Below, one piece after another: positions 1 to 9,114 of a DNA stretch of 64,000 nucleotides (positions are counted from its first letter, which is position 1; the number at the start of each line of letters is the position of its first letter). The translations under genes and the position numbers were made by a program. Source of the stretch: RBG-16-34-14 sp963727535. Lineage in GTDB: Bacteria > Bacteroidota > Ignavibacteria > Ignavibacteriales > Ignavibacteriaceae. The notes beneath the pieces are model-generated. The model searched no databases, had not been told where the DNA came from, and saw only the letters and a program-made list of their open reading frames with translations. The stretch is taken from positions 340,939 to 404,938 of the forward strand of contig CAVSGR010000008.1 in assembly GCA_963727535.1 (NCBI GenBank), written 5' to 3'.

Positions 1-803
1 GGAAGATCAATCTGTGTTATATCACCGGTAATTATGGCTTTGGAATTTGAGCCGAGTCTTGTAAGAAACATTTTCATCTGAACATCTGTAGCATTCTGTG
101 CTTCATCAAGTATTACAAAAGCATTATTTAATGTTCTCCCCCTCATATATGCAAGAGGAACAATTTCAATAACTCTTTTTTCAATGTATCCTCTCAATTT
201 TTCAGACGGCATCATATCATCAAGAGCATCATAAAGAGGACGAAGATATGGATCAATTTTTTCTCTGAAGTCTCCCGGAAGAAAGCCCAAACTCTCCCCT
301 GCTTCAACTGCGGGACGAGCAAGAATAATTTTTGAAACAATTCCCTTTTTTAATGCTGCAACTGCCATTGCAACTGCAAGGTATGTTTTTCCTGTACCGG
401 CTGGACCAATAGCAAAACAGATATCATTTTTTCCTGCAATCTTAACATAGTTAATTTGTCCTGGCGTTCTGGCTTTTATAGAATCATTTTTTGTGTAAAG
501 GATAATCGAATCAAATTCTTTATCACTTACAATCTCTTTCCCCTGTAAAGTAAGATCAAGAATTGTTTCTATATCACTTTTTTCCAGATTGTTATTTGTG
601 TTTAGGACATAAACCATTTCCTTCAACACTTTTTCAATTACATCTATCTCTTCAACTACACCTTTAATCACAACGTTCTCACCGCGTACAATTATAGATG
701 CATTAAAACGATCCTCAATTAATTTAAGGTTGCTGTCGTTAGTCCCCAGCAAAGAAAGCATATCTACATTATCTAGAGTTAATCTCTTTTCAGAAGCAGT
801 CAT
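1..803 (-). CDS. phoH: PhoH family ATPase (C-terminus cut by window edge)
   Basis: Translating the minus strand from the ATG at 803 gives 267 complete codons running off the window edge. A KH-like N-terminal region is followed by a P-loop ATPase core. Walker A GPAGTGKT lies at residues 133-140, then the PhoH-typical LARPAVEAGESLGFLPGD stretch, YMRGRTLNN, the Walker B ILDEAQNA (231-238) and the sensor ITGDITQIDLP at the cut end. The PhoH family are cytosolic ATPases related to the N-terminal helicase domain, often linked to RNA metabolism with YbeY; the exact role is unsettled. The gene follows a terminator and so is probably transcribed separately from the LysM gene behind it. The family call is firm; the function is not. 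Confidence 0.93.
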   Translation of the reverse strand, partial: MTASEKRLTLDNVDMLSLLGTNDSNLKLIEDRFNASIIVRGENVVIKGVVEEIDVIEKVLKEMVYVLNTNNNLEKSDIETILDLTLQGKEIVSDKEFDSIILYTKNDSIKARTPGQINYVKIAGKNDICFAIGPAGTGKTYLAVAMAVAALKKGIVSKIILARPAVEAGESLGFLPGDFREKIDPYLRPLYDALDDMMPSEKLRGYIEKRVIEIVPLAYMRGRTLNNAFVILDEAQNATDVQMKMFLTRLGSNSKAIITGDITQIDL

Positions 804-821
804 CACTTATAAAATAATAGA

Positions 822-856
822 AAAACCCTTACCATAATTAATATGATAAGGGTTTT
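822..856 (-). terminator. Rho-independent terminator after the LysM gene
   Basis: Ten-base arms AAAACCCTTA and TAAGGGTTTT enclose a 15-base loop. Read on the minus strand the hairpin is followed by a run of five T. It lies between the stop of the LysM gene (891) and the phoH start (803), so it ends the upstream transcript. Confidence 0.75.
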
Positions 857-890
857 GTAAAAAATTGAAATGAACTAAAGAAAACAAAGT

Positions 891-1571
891 TTACTGAACC
901 GGAGCCGGTTTGTAATTTGCTCTTAGTTTTTCGTATTTAGCTTTTTCTTCTTCAGTTAAGTTCGGAACTTTGAATACCTGTTTCGGAAAAATCAAATCAG
1001 GATTCTTTATCTGGTCGCGGTTTGCTTTATAAATAACCTGCCAAGCAAAACCATTTCCATAATGTTCCTTTTTCTTTGCAATGTTCCAGAGGCAATCTCC
1101 CTTTACTACGGTGTACATAATTTCCTTTGGAGCTTCAACCCACTTATCCAAAGCTTTTTGCATCTGGGAGTGAACTTTATCAAAAAATTCAGGAAGTGCA
1201 CTTATTTTATTACTCTTAAGTGCATCAAGGTCTTTCTGCCTGTCTGCCTTAGGGCCTTCTTTTCTCATAATTTTCCCATTAAGTTCTCCAACTGCACTTC
1301 TGAAATTGTCAACATCAGCTTTAGTAGCTCCAACAAGAGCATAAAGTTCATTTGTACATTCTTCGAAACTCTTAATGTCCATTGACTTCAAGTTGTCAAT
1401 GTCAGCCTGAAGAGTACTGTCTTCCTGTAAGAGGGCAGCTTTTCTTGCAGTTAAACGGCTCATCTCTGCCTGCCATTCGTCAGATGTCATTTCTTCTTCC
1501 TGAGCTAATACGCTAGCGGAAAGAAAGAGCAAGAGAGATAAAATGCTAATTAAATTCTTTTTAAAAACCAT
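891..1571 (-). CDS. Secreted coiled-coil protein with C-terminal LysM domain
   Basis: 226 residues. Residues 1-23 are a signal peptide ending LAQ before EEE. Residues 25-150 are charged and helical, likely coiled coil. A LysM peptidoglycan-binding domain occupies about 153-203, beginning YTVVKGDCLWNIAKK and ending with the typical PDLIFPKQVFKVP. The product is probably periplasmic and bound to peptidoglycan. It lies 42 bases after a small coiled-coil lipoprotein gene on the same strand and is closed by its own terminator, so the two probably form a short envelope operon. The molecular role is unknown. Confidence 0.85.
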   Translation of the reverse strand: MVFKKNLISILSLLLFLSASVLAQEEEMTSDEWQAEMSRLTARKAALLQEDSTLQADIDNLKSMDIKSFEECTNELYALVGATKADVDNFRSAVGELNGKIMRKEGPKADRQKDLDALKSNKISALPEFFDKVHSQMQKALDKWVEAPKEIMYTVVKGDCLWNIAKKKEHYGNGFAWQVIYKANRDQIKNPDLIFPKQVFKVPNLTEEEKAKYEKLRANYKPAPVQ

Positions 1572-1613
1572 AAATATTTTCCTCCAAGGTTCAATTATTA
1601 AATAAAAAAATTT

Positions 1614-1895
1614 TTACATACCGGCTGGGAGCTTCATTAAATTAGCTCTTGTTTCCGCCTTATCTTTTTCACACTCTTGCAACTTTGCATTTTTATCAGC
1701 AATCTCTTTTTCCAAACTCGCTCTTTGATCTTTCAATGTATTGGTCTGACCTTCAAGAGATGTTACTTCATCTCTTAAACTATTCAGTTGTGCCATTTCA
1801 GCATCACTAACTCCGCCGCATCCGCTCCATGCAAAGACAACCAGTCCAAGCACAGCAATATATGCAGTGTTTTTTATAACTTTGATTATGTCCAT
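1614..1895 (-). CDS. Small coiled-coil lipoprotein (Lpp-like in form)
   Basis: 93 residues. A hydrophobic signal is followed by the lipobox AWSGC with Cys26 as the lipidated residue. Residues 29-85 read as a continuous heptad-rich coiled coil (AQLNSLRDEVTSLEGQ and onward). The start is supported by a strong ribosome site GGAGGT at 1902-1907. Size and build recall Braun-type or OprI-like lipoproteins, but the C-terminal lysine used for peptidoglycan linkage is absent (it ends KLPAGM), so covalent anchoring is not expected. It is co-oriented with the LysM protein, which could supply the peptidoglycan contact. The functional call is inference. Confidence 0.82.
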   Translation of the reverse strand: MDIIKVIKNTAYIAVLGLVVFAWSGCGGVSDAEMAQLNSLRDEVTSLEGQTNTLKDQRASLEKEIADKNAKLQECEKDKAETRANLMKLPAGM

Positions 1896-2103
1896 ATGAT
1901 AACCTCCGGTTTATGTTTTTTGAATTAATTAATTTGATTGCTAAGTAGTATTTCAGTCAGTCTATTTTTCATATAAATATTAGAACTGAAAAGACTTATG
2001 GGCAAATGGTTGATTTTTCACGCCCTTCTATATAAGAAATTCGCATATTAATATCAAGTTAGGTTAACATTATATCGTTTAACTTTAGATTAAATTGCAT
2101 AGC

Positions 2104-2781
2104 CTAAATTAACCTTTTTTCAACAAAACTTGTATATATATTTCCAGCAATTATTATGTGGTCAAAGACGGGTATATCCAAAATTATGCCTGATTCTACT
2201 ATCTTCCTTGTAATTGCAATGTCTTCATTACTTGGTTCAGGATTGCCACTTGGATGATTATGCAAAAGAATTATGCTGGCAGAACGGTGATCTATAGCAG
2301 CTTTAAATACTTCGCGAGGATGGACGACGCTTGAATTTAAGTTTCCGACCGAAATTATTTCGTATGTAATAATCTTGTTTGCCGAGTTTAGACAAACCAA
2401 AAGGAATTTTTCTTTTACCTCATCTCTTAATAAAGGGATAAAAATGTCGGCAACATCCTTGGGCGATGTCACTTTCTTTTCGCTGAACCATTTAGACTGA
2501 GACTGTATTCTTCTGCTCAATTCAAAGGCTGCCAGCAAAGTTGCTGCCTTATCTTTACCAATGCCTCCTGTTTTCATCAAGTCAGATAAAGTTTTAGAAG
2601 CCAAAATTGTAAGATTACGGTGAACACTAACCATTTCCTGTGCAACGCTAATAACTGATTTACCTTTCTTGCCAGTTCTTAAAAGTATTGCAATCAATTC
2701 GGCATCAGAGAGATTTTGTGGGCCGCGTAACATTAATTTTTCCCTCGGCCTGTCATCCAGCGGCAGATCTTTGACCCCCAT
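2104..2781 (-). CDS. radC: RadC family JAB/MPN-domain protein
   Basis: 225 residues, the usual RadC length. The N-terminus has the family signature RPREKLMLRG and LSDAELIAILLRTG, then a helix-hairpin-helix-like GGIGKDKAATL. The C-terminal JAB domain keeps the metal-binding motif HNHPSGNPEPSNED (174-187) with both histidines and the aspartate. RadC was once called a DNA repair protein; the JAB domain predicts a metallohydrolase, but the substrate is not established. The gene starts 12 bases after the stop of the TPR/periplasmic-binding gene, so it is likely the last gene of the guaA-led transcript. Confidence 0.92.
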   Translation of the reverse strand: MGVKDLPLDDRPREKLMLRGPQNLSDAELIAILLRTGKKGKSVISVAQEMVSVHRNLTILASKTLSDLMKTGGIGKDKAATLLAAFELSRRIQSQSKWFSEKKVTSPKDVADIFIPLLRDEVKEKFLLVCLNSANKIITYEIISVGNLNSSVVHPREVFKAAIDHRSASIILLHNHPSGNPEPSNEDIAITRKIVESGIILDIPVFDHIIIAGNIYTSFVEKRLI

Positions 2782-2793
2782 TTTGTTCTCCTT

Positions 2794-4551
2794 TCATCTA
2801 CTTAGATTTGCTTTAAATTTATCGACTAATTCAAAAACTCCATCGCGGTACCTAACAATATTCAGAAAACAGTTTACGCGGTTCTGGCCAAAACATATAT
2901 TGTTATGATAACCACTAACTGAAATTCCCGTTTGCATTTTATTTTTAATATTTATCCTGTCACGACTAATGTTCCGCAATACAGTTAAAACATATTTAGC
3001 GGCGTCATAACCATAAAGAACATTTCTACTAACATCTGTTTTTGATCGATCCAGGAAATTCTTATTAAAATTCTGGAACGAACTATCGTTATATTCAATA
3101 AAGTAATCCGATGTAAAAGTGATCCTGTTACTAAGTTCCGGAGATGTCTCAAATCCTTTTGCTAAAAACCAATCCTGGTTACCATACAAAGGTAAAATAA
3201 GATTTGTCCGTACTAATTGTGAAAGCAAAAAAGGAACATCTCTTTTATTTGAAAGCGGGACATAAATTCCTTCGGCAGGTGCAAGCTTTTCCGAATCTAC
3301 TAATGCTTCTGATGTCAGACTTCCACTTTTATAAGTAAACTTTGCAATTATTTCGCCTCCCAGTTTTTGGAACTCATTTGAAAACTCAGCTGCAAGTAAA
3401 GGAGAATATCCATCTATGGAATTGAAGATTGCCATCTTTCTTTTATTCTCGACATAATATATATACTGTGCCATAACCTTAGCTCTCACAATAAAATTCG
3501 GATTAGCCTGGAAAAAGTTTTCATTAACAAAAGTAAGATCGTTGTCCGTTGCAGTTGGTGATAAGATAGGAATGTTAAGCGAACTGAACTCCCTAAGAGA
3601 AATCTCAACTTCATTACTGAACAAGGGACCAATAATAATTTTGACGGCGGGATTGTCAGCTATCAGATTTTTTATTCTAACTATTTTACTGCTGTCATTT
3701 TCGGTATCATAAACTAATAGACCGATTTTGTCTTCCCTGTCTTTATTAAAATCAGCAATGCAAAACTTAATTCCGGCAAGTATTTCTTTTGCAGCGGAAA
3801 TCCCTTCGTTACCTAAACCGGATAAAGGAAGCATAACCCCGACTATAGTTTCATTACCATTCGCATCACCTGAAAACATTTCTGATATCAGCGATTCAGC
3901 TTCACTCTTATAAAACGAGTTAGGATACTCTTTTATTAATTCACTAAGAGAAATTTCAGCTTCACTGAACAAACTGTTCTCAATTTGCAGTTTACCTGTT
4001 AATAATAAAAGATATGATTTTACTTTAACATCTTTAGCTGATTTGTAAAGATCTTTCAAATCAGAAATACTGAGATATTGAAGTGCTAAACTTTCACCGG
4101 AAACTCCCGCTTCATCAGAATATATTTTAGAACCGGAATATTGAAGAACTGATAGCAATTGATTGAAAGCTTTAAGATACTCTCTGTCTTCTACATAAAT
4201 TTTCGAAAGTAGTAGTCTTGCTTCATCAACATATTTACTCGATGGATAGTTATTCAAGAAATCAATTACAGTATTTTTCGCATCGGTTAATCTGTTAAGA
4301 GATAATAAAACCTTACCCTTAAAAACTATAGCTGCAGTTGTTTTGGAATTATAAGAATAATCAGTTATTACTTTGTTAAAAAGATCGAGAGCGTGATTGT
4401 AATCATTTTTTGAGAAGAGATTAACAGCATCATTGAACGTTTTATTTATATCAGTGTTAGAACTTGCTTGTTGCGCATAAGAACTAAATGATGCGGAGAG
4501 AAAAAGAAGAATTATTAAACCGGATATTTTATATTTTATTCTTATTCCCAT
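2794..4551 (-). CDS. TPR plus periplasmic-binding (ANF/LppC-like) protein
   Basis: 585 residues with a signal peptide (residues 1-26, ending SSYA before QQ). Residues about 30-225 are BamD/YbgF-like tetratricopeptide repeats (FNDAVNLFSKNDYNHALDLF and similar). Residues about 235-560 match a type I periplasmic-binding fold of the amino-acid ABC/LpoA class: VGVMLPLSGLGNEG near its start and IIGPLFSNEV, IPILSPTATDNDL downstream. TPR joined to this fold resembles LpoA, the activator of PBP1A in Proteobacteria, but other members bind amino acids, so the ligand or partner is unknown. The start overlaps the guaA stop by 10 bases, indicating translational coupling. Confidence 0.83.
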   Translation of the reverse strand: MGIRIKYKISGLIILLFLSASFSSYAQQASSNTDINKTFNDAVNLFSKNDYNHALDLFNKVITDYSYNSKTTAAIVFKGKVLLSLNRLTDAKNTVIDFLNNYPSSKYVDEARLLLSKIYVEDREYLKAFNQLLSVLQYSGSKIYSDEAGVSGESLALQYLSISDLKDLYKSAKDVKVKSYLLLLTGKLQIENSLFSEAEISLSELIKEYPNSFYKSEAESLISEMFSGDANGNETIVGVMLPLSGLGNEGISAAKEILAGIKFCIADFNKDREDKIGLLVYDTENDSSKIVRIKNLIADNPAVKIIIGPLFSNEVEISLREFSSLNIPILSPTATDNDLTFVNENFFQANPNFIVRAKVMAQYIYYVENKRKMAIFNSIDGYSPLLAAEFSNEFQKLGGEIIAKFTYKSGSLTSEALVDSEKLAPAEGIYVPLSNKRDVPFLLSQLVRTNLILPLYGNQDWFLAKGFETSPELSNRITFTSDYFIEYNDSSFQNFNKNFLDRSKTDVSRNVLYGYDAAKYVLTVLRNISRDRINIKNKMQTGISVSGYHNNICFGQNRVNCFLNIVRYRDGVFELVDKFKANLSR

Positions 4552-6083
4552 TCTATTGTAGACGGAGGTTTTGAACTAATATCGTAAACTACTCTGTTAA
4601 TGCCACGAACTTTATTAATAATTTTATTAGAAACTTTAGAAAGAAAATCATGATCGAATCCGAACCAGTCGGCAGTCATTCCATCCAGCGAAGTTACAGC
4701 ACGAAGAGCTAAAACATTTTCATACGTTCTCGAATCGCCCATAACACCAACACTATTCACAGGAAGTAAAACTGCAAAAGCTTGCCAGATATTATCATAA
4801 AGCCCATTTTCTTTTATCTCATTAATAAAAATATCATCAGCCTCTCTTAAAATGTCAAGTCTTTGCTTGCTTATTTCGCCAAGAACTCTTACGGCTAAAC
4901 CGGGACCAGGGAAAGGATGCCTTGCAATGAATTCTTCCGGAATTCCTAATTCTCTTCCAACATTTCTAACTTCATCCTTAAATAATTCTCTGAATGGTTC
5001 GATAAGTTTCAAATTCATTTTTTCCGGTAATCCACCAACATTATGATGAGTTTTAATTGTAACGGAAGAACCTTTTACTTTTACAGATTCGATTACATCG
5101 GGATACAAAGTTCCCTGCACAAGGAAAGAAGCATCGTTATGTTTTGATGCTTCCTCTTCAAAAATTTCTATAAAAGTATTGCCGATTATCTTTCTCTTTT
5201 TTTCAGGATCAGAGACATCTGCTAATCGCGATAAAAACCTTTCTTCTTCGTTAAGATGAATATAGTTAAGCTTTAATTTTTCCTTAAATAATTTTCTTAT
5301 GGATTCACTTTCATTCTTTCTCATCAAGCCAGAATCGATATGAACACACAACAAATTTTCGCCAATTGCTTCTTTAACAAGAACAGCAGCAACCGTAGAA
5401 TCTACACCGCCACTTAGTGCACAAATAACTTGTGATGAACCGACAAGTTTTTTTATTTCTACTATTTTAGATTGAATAAAATTCTGTGGTGTCCAGTTAC
5501 CTTTGCACTTACAAACATTAAATAAGAAGTTGAGGATAATTTTATTTCCCTCGTGTGTATGAACAACTTCGGGATGAAATTGGACACCATATATTTTTCT
5601 GCTTTCGTCCGCTATAGCGCAAATCGGGGAATGATCGGATTGGGCAGTTATTTTAAATCCATCGGGAATTTTACTTAAATAATCCCCGTGACTCATCCAG
5701 ACTATTGATTCTTTAGTTACACCTTTGAATAAATCATCTTCATCTTTTATCTGTAAACTTGCTTTGCCGTACTCCCTGTCGGAAGCGGGTTCCACTTTTC
5801 CACCAAATTCTTTCCCGATAATCTGAAGTCCATAACAAATTCCAAGAATAGGAATTCCAAGATTAAGTATTTGTGGATCAATCCGGGGTGAGCCTTCGTC
5901 GTAAACACTCATAGGACCGCCGGAAAGAATAATTCCTACGGGCGAAAGTGCTTTTACTTCGTCACATTTTATAAGGTGAGAATGAATTTCAGAATAAACA
6001 TTTGCTTCTCTTACTCTGCGTGCAATAAGCTGAGTATACTGTGCACCGAAATCTATTATTAAAATTAATTCATCTTTTTTCAT
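4542..6083 (-). CDS. guaA: GMP synthase (glutamine-hydrolysing)
   Basis: 513 residues, full length. It converts XMP, glutamine and ATP to GMP in the cytosol. The N-terminal class I amidotransferase has the nucleophile Cys83 in GICYGLQ, with His170 and Glu172 in FHPEV. The ATP pyrophosphatase domain carries the P-loop LSGGVDSTVAA (223-233), and the C-terminal dimerization domain ends in the conserved KPPSTIEWE. It is the first gene of a likely three-gene unit (guaA, TPR/binding protein, radC), separated from gcvH by a probable terminator. Confidence 0.97.
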   Translation of the reverse strand: MKKDELILIIDFGAQYTQLIARRVREANVYSEIHSHLIKCDEVKALSPVGIILSGGPMSVYDEGSPRIDPQILNLGIPILGICYGLQIIGKEFGGKVEPASDREYGKASLQIKDEDDLFKGVTKESIVWMSHGDYLSKIPDGFKITAQSDHSPICAIADESRKIYGVQFHPEVVHTHEGNKIILNFLFNVCKCKGNWTPQNFIQSKIVEIKKLVGSSQVICALSGGVDSTVAAVLVKEAIGENLLCVHIDSGLMRKNESESIRKLFKEKLKLNYIHLNEEERFLSRLADVSDPEKKRKIIGNTFIEIFEEEASKHNDASFLVQGTLYPDVIESVKVKGSSVTIKTHHNVGGLPEKMNLKLIEPFRELFKDEVRNVGRELGIPEEFIARHPFPGPGLAVRVLGEISKQRLDILREADDIFINEIKENGLYDNIWQAFAVLLPVNSVGVMGDSRTYENVLALRAVTSLDGMTADWFGFDHDFLSKVSNKIINKVRGINRVVYDISSKPPSTIEWE

Positions 6084-6106
6084 AACCTATCGAGGTTTAA
6101 AAAAGA

Positions 6107-6139
6107 AAAACAAAATCCAAAGCATTGGTATTTTGTTTT
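6107..6139 (-). terminator. Probable terminator after gcvH
   Basis: AAAACAAAATCCAA pairs with TTGG-T-ATTTTGTTTT around an AGCA loop, with one bulged T. On the minus strand the hairpin runs into a T-rich tract (TTTTTCTTTTTT). It separates gcvH from guaA. The stem is AT-rich, so its strength is uncertain. Confidence 0.55.
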
Positions 6140-6165
6140 CAAAAATAAAATGTGAAATAAGAATT

Positions 6166-6546
6166 TTATTGACTTACTAATTTTTTATAATCTTCAACGC
6201 CGAGAAGATCATTCAACTCACTTTCATCCTTTATCTCAACTTTTACCATCCAGCCTTTTCCATACGGGTCCTTGTTAACTTCCTCGGGATTACTTCCAAG
6301 ATCTTTATTAACTTCAATTACTTTGCCGCTGCAAGGAGCATTCAGATCACTTACTGTTTTTACGGCTTCTATGGTCCCAAAAGTATTGCCTTTTGTAATT
6401 TCTTTCAGGTCAGATTCAATATCAACAAAAACGACATCTCCTAATTCTCCCTGGGCATAATCAGTAATACCGATGTAACCAACATTGCCTTCAACTCTTA
6501 TCCATTCGTGATCGTTTGTATATTTAAGATTATCAGGAAAATTCAT
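6166..6546 (-). CDS. gcvH: Glycine cleavage system H protein
   Basis: 126 residues. This is the lipoyl carrier that shuttles the aminomethyl group between the P and T proteins of the glycine cleavage complex. The lipoylated residue is Lys63 in TIEAVKTVSDLNAP, and YTNDHEWIRVEG at the N-terminus is diagnostic. The other subunits (gcvP, gcvT) are not in the window. It lies 23 bases downstream of accC on the same strand and probably shares that transcript; the protein could also serve lipoate transfer, as in Bacillus. Confidence 0.96.
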   Translation of the reverse strand: MNFPDNLKYTNDHEWIRVEGNVGYIGITDYAQGELGDVVFVDIESDLKEITKGNTFGTIEAVKTVSDLNAPCSGKVIEVNKDLGSNPEEVNKDPYGKGWMVKVEIKDESELNDLLGVEDYKKLVSQ

Positions 6547-6569
6547 TTTATCCTCAAACAGAAATTGAC

Positions 6570-7907
6570 TTAATTGAATTTAAAGTTTTCTAAAAAGCTT
6601 GTATCAAAATTACCGCTTATAAATCTTTCATCCTCCAGCACTTTTAGATGAAATGGGATAGTGGTTTTAATGCCTTCAATTGTAAACTCTTCCAATGCTC
6701 TCTTTGCACGTGCAATAGTGTTCTGCCTGTTTTTAGACCAAACAATTAATTTAGCAATGAGAGAATCGTAAAAAGGAGGAATAGTATAGTATTGATAAAC
6801 ATGAGAATCAACCCGGACACCAAAACCTCCCGGGAAATGTAATGATTCTATTTTACCCGGGGAAGGTCTGAATCCGTTTTCCGGATCTTCAGCATTTATC
6901 CTGAACTCCATACTATGACCAATCGGCTTTTTAGGAAGATTATCAATTTTTTCACCTGCAGCGGCTAATATTTGCTGACGTACTAAATCAACATTATAAA
7001 CAGCTTCCGTAACCGGATGCTCTACCTGAATTCGTGTATTCATCTCCATGAAATAGAAATTCTTCTGTTTGTCCACCAAAAATTCAATTGTTCCTGCGCC
7101 TTCATACTTAACTGCTTGTGCACCAAGGATTGCTGCCTCACCCATTTTGCTTCTTGTATCAGCATCAATTGCAGGAGACGGACTTTCTTCAATAAGTTTT
7201 TGATGTCTGCGTTGAACTGAACAATCTCTTTCTCCATAATGATACACGTTTCCAAAAGCGTCGCCCATTATTTGAATCTCAACATGCCTCGGATTTTCAA
7301 CATATTTTTCTAAATAGACATCGGCATTTCCAAAAGCAGATTCGGCTTCTGTCTTAGCCATCTGATAAGCTTTATCAAAATCTTTCTCTTCCGAAACTAC
7401 TCTCATCCCTTTACCGCCGCCGCCGGCAGAAGCTTTGATGATTACAGGAAAACCTATTTCGTGAGCAAGCTTTTTACCTTCTTCTTCATTCTTCAATACT
7501 CCATCACTTCCGGGAATCACAGGAACTCCGTTTTTCTTCATAGTATCTTTCGCAAAAGATTTATTACCCATTGCGGAAATCATTTTGGGAGAAGGACCAA
7601 TAAACTTAATATCAGACTCCTGACATATCTCGGAAAAATTTGCGTTCTCAGCAAGAAAACCATATCCCGGATGAATTGCATCCGCACCTGTAATTTGTGC
7701 AGCCGAAATTATTGAAGGAATTTTAAGATAACTTTCTTTGCTCGGTGGTGGTCCGATACAAACAGCTTCATCTGCAAAAGTAACATGTAGGGAGTCCCTG
7801 TCAGCTTCGGAATAAACTGCAACAGTTTTAATTCCAAGTTCTTTACAGGTTCTTATTATTCTGAGGGCTATTTCGCCACGGTTGGCTATTAAAATCTTAT
7901 TAAACAA
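6570..7907 (-). CDS. accC: Acetyl-CoA carboxylase, biotin carboxylase subunit
   Basis: 445 residues, standard length. It carboxylates the biotin on AccB using ATP and bicarbonate, the first half of malonyl-CoA synthesis. Visible features are the N-terminal KILIANRGEIALRIIRTC, the ATP-grasp glycine loop KASAGGGGKGMR, and the active-site block FMEMNTRIQVEHPVTE. It starts 6 bases after accB, the usual accBC arrangement. No carboxyltransferase genes (accA, accD) are in the window. Confidence 0.97.
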   Translation of the reverse strand: MFNKILIANRGEIALRIIRTCKELGIKTVAVYSEADRDSLHVTFADEAVCIGPPPSKESYLKIPSIISAAQITGADAIHPGYGFLAENANFSEICQESDIKFIGPSPKMISAMGNKSFAKDTMKKNGVPVIPGSDGVLKNEEEGKKLAHEIGFPVIIKASAGGGGKGMRVVSEEKDFDKAYQMAKTEAESAFGNADVYLEKYVENPRHVEIQIMGDAFGNVYHYGERDCSVQRRHQKLIEESPSPAIDADTRSKMGEAAILGAQAVKYEGAGTIEFLVDKQKNFYFMEMNTRIQVEHPVTEAVYNVDLVRQQILAAAGEKIDNLPKKPIGHSMEFRINAEDPENGFRPSPGKIESLHFPGGFGVRVDSHVYQYYTIPPFYDSLIAKLIVWSKNRQNTIARAKRALEEFTIEGIKTTIPFHLKVLEDERFISGNFDTSFLENFKFN

Positions 7908-7913
7908 TTTTTT

Positions 7914-8378
7914 CTAACTAACTTGAATTAAGAAAAGAGGCTGATTGTATTCAACGGGTTTTCCACTTTCTATAAGAATCTTTACAATTTTCCCGCTAAC
8001 ATCCGATTCAATTTCATTCATCAGTTTCATCGCCTCAACTATACATAAAACAGTACCCAGAGCCACATCATCTCCTACATTAACATAAGAATCAGCATCT
8101 GGAGCCGGAGCCCGGTAAAAGGTTCCAACAATTGGTGAGCGAACTTCATGAAGATTTTGCTGAGTTTCTGCTTTCGATGTTTCTTCCTCAATAGATTTAG
8201 CAGCGGACTGTTCAATAACAGGCGAAGCCTGCGATATTATCTGAGGCTGAGCAATAGTCTGAATATTCCTGATCTTCTTAGCAACCTTAATCCGTAAACC
8301 ATTCTCTTCCACTTCAAGATCTGTTATTTCACTTGTGTCTACTATCTTGACCAATTTTTTTATAAGATTTAGATCCAT
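7914..8378 (-). CDS. accB: Biotin carboxyl carrier protein of acetyl-CoA carboxylase
   Basis: 154 residues. The biotin-accepting lysine is Lys118 in IVEAMKLMNEIE. An N-terminal helical region (1-35) and an alanine/glutamine-rich linker precede the biotinyl domain (about 80-154), as in other AccB proteins. It follows efp by 12 bases and precedes accC by 6, giving the efp-accB-accC order common in many bacteria. Confidence 0.96.
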   Translation of the reverse strand: MDLNLIKKLVKIVDTSEITDLEVEENGLRIKVAKKIRNIQTIAQPQIISQASPVIEQSAAKSIEEETSKAETQQNLHEVRSPIVGTFYRAPAPDADSYVNVGDDVALGTVLCIVEAMKLMNEIESDVSGKIVKILIESGKPVEYNQPLFLIQVS

Positions 8379-8390
8379 TTCAATACCTTT

Positions 8391-8954
8391 TTAAGATTTA
8401 ACTCTTTCAACATACTCGCCTGTTCTCGTATCAACTTTTAATAAATCATTCACATCTATAAATAACGGCACATTAACTATCGATCCCGTTTCAAGTGTTG
8501 CAGGTTTTAGTGCACCAGTCGCTGTATTTCCTTTAAAGCCGGGTTCAGTTTCTGTAACCTTTAAATAAGCAAAGATCGGGATCTCAACATTAATAATTTC
8601 TTCACCATTAAAAAGAATTTCTACTTCTTCGCTTTCTTTTAGAAACTTTATTCCGTCTCCAAATAACTCTATAGGAACATTTATCTGTTCATAGGTTTCA
8701 TTATCCATACAAACGAGAAAGTCTGCTTCACGATAAAGATACTGGTATTTTCTTCTTTCCACTCTTACGGTTTCAACAGATTCACCTGCTCGGAAAGTGT
8801 TATCTAAAACTTTACCTGTCTTTAAGTTTTTAAGCATGGAACGAACGAACGCTCCCCCCTTGCCTGGTTTAACGTGTTGAAACCCGACAATAGAGTAAAG
8901 GTCGTTCTTAAACTTTATTATTAAACCGTTCCTGAAATCTGAAGTATCAGCCAT
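8391..8954 (-). CDS. efp: Translation elongation factor P
   Basis: 187 residues, standard length. EF-P relieves ribosomes stalled at polyproline. The three beta-barrel domains are recognizable: the KOW-like N-terminus, the middle domain, and the C-terminal OB domain. The loop lysine that is post-translationally modified in many species is Lys32 in KPGKGGAFVR. No modification genes (epmA, epmB) are present here. It is the first gene of the likely efp-accB-accC-gcvH unit. Confidence 0.97.
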   Translation of the reverse strand: MADTSDFRNGLIIKFKNDLYSIVGFQHVKPGKGGAFVRSMLKNLKTGKVLDNTFRAGESVETVRVERRKYQYLYREADFLVCMDNETYEQINVPIELFGDGIKFLKESEEVEILFNGEEIINVEIPIFAYLKVTETEPGFKGNTATGALKPATLETGSIVNVPLFIDVNDLLKVDTRTGEYVERVKS

Positions 8955-8988
8955 AAATAAAGGTTATTAGGAAATTATTACTCCAAAA

Positions 8989-9017
8989 AAAATAGAGATA
9001 TAAGGTCTGAAAGTCAA
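8989..9017 (-). promoter_or_regulatory. Candidate promoter of the efp-acc unit
   Basis: On the minus strand TTGACT (9012-9017) is followed after 17 bases by TATTTT (8989-8994), placing transcription start about 28 bases before the efp ATG. The same TTGAC-N16/17-TAnnnT layout recurs at two other promoters I propose in this window. Confidence 0.5.
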
Positions 9018-9114
9018 GAAATACAACTTATAAGAGAGCTGTAAGAATCAGCAAAATATATAGTTAACTGGTTCTTTAACAGCATGGATTTAACTGTGTT
9101 GAATAGCAAATTAA

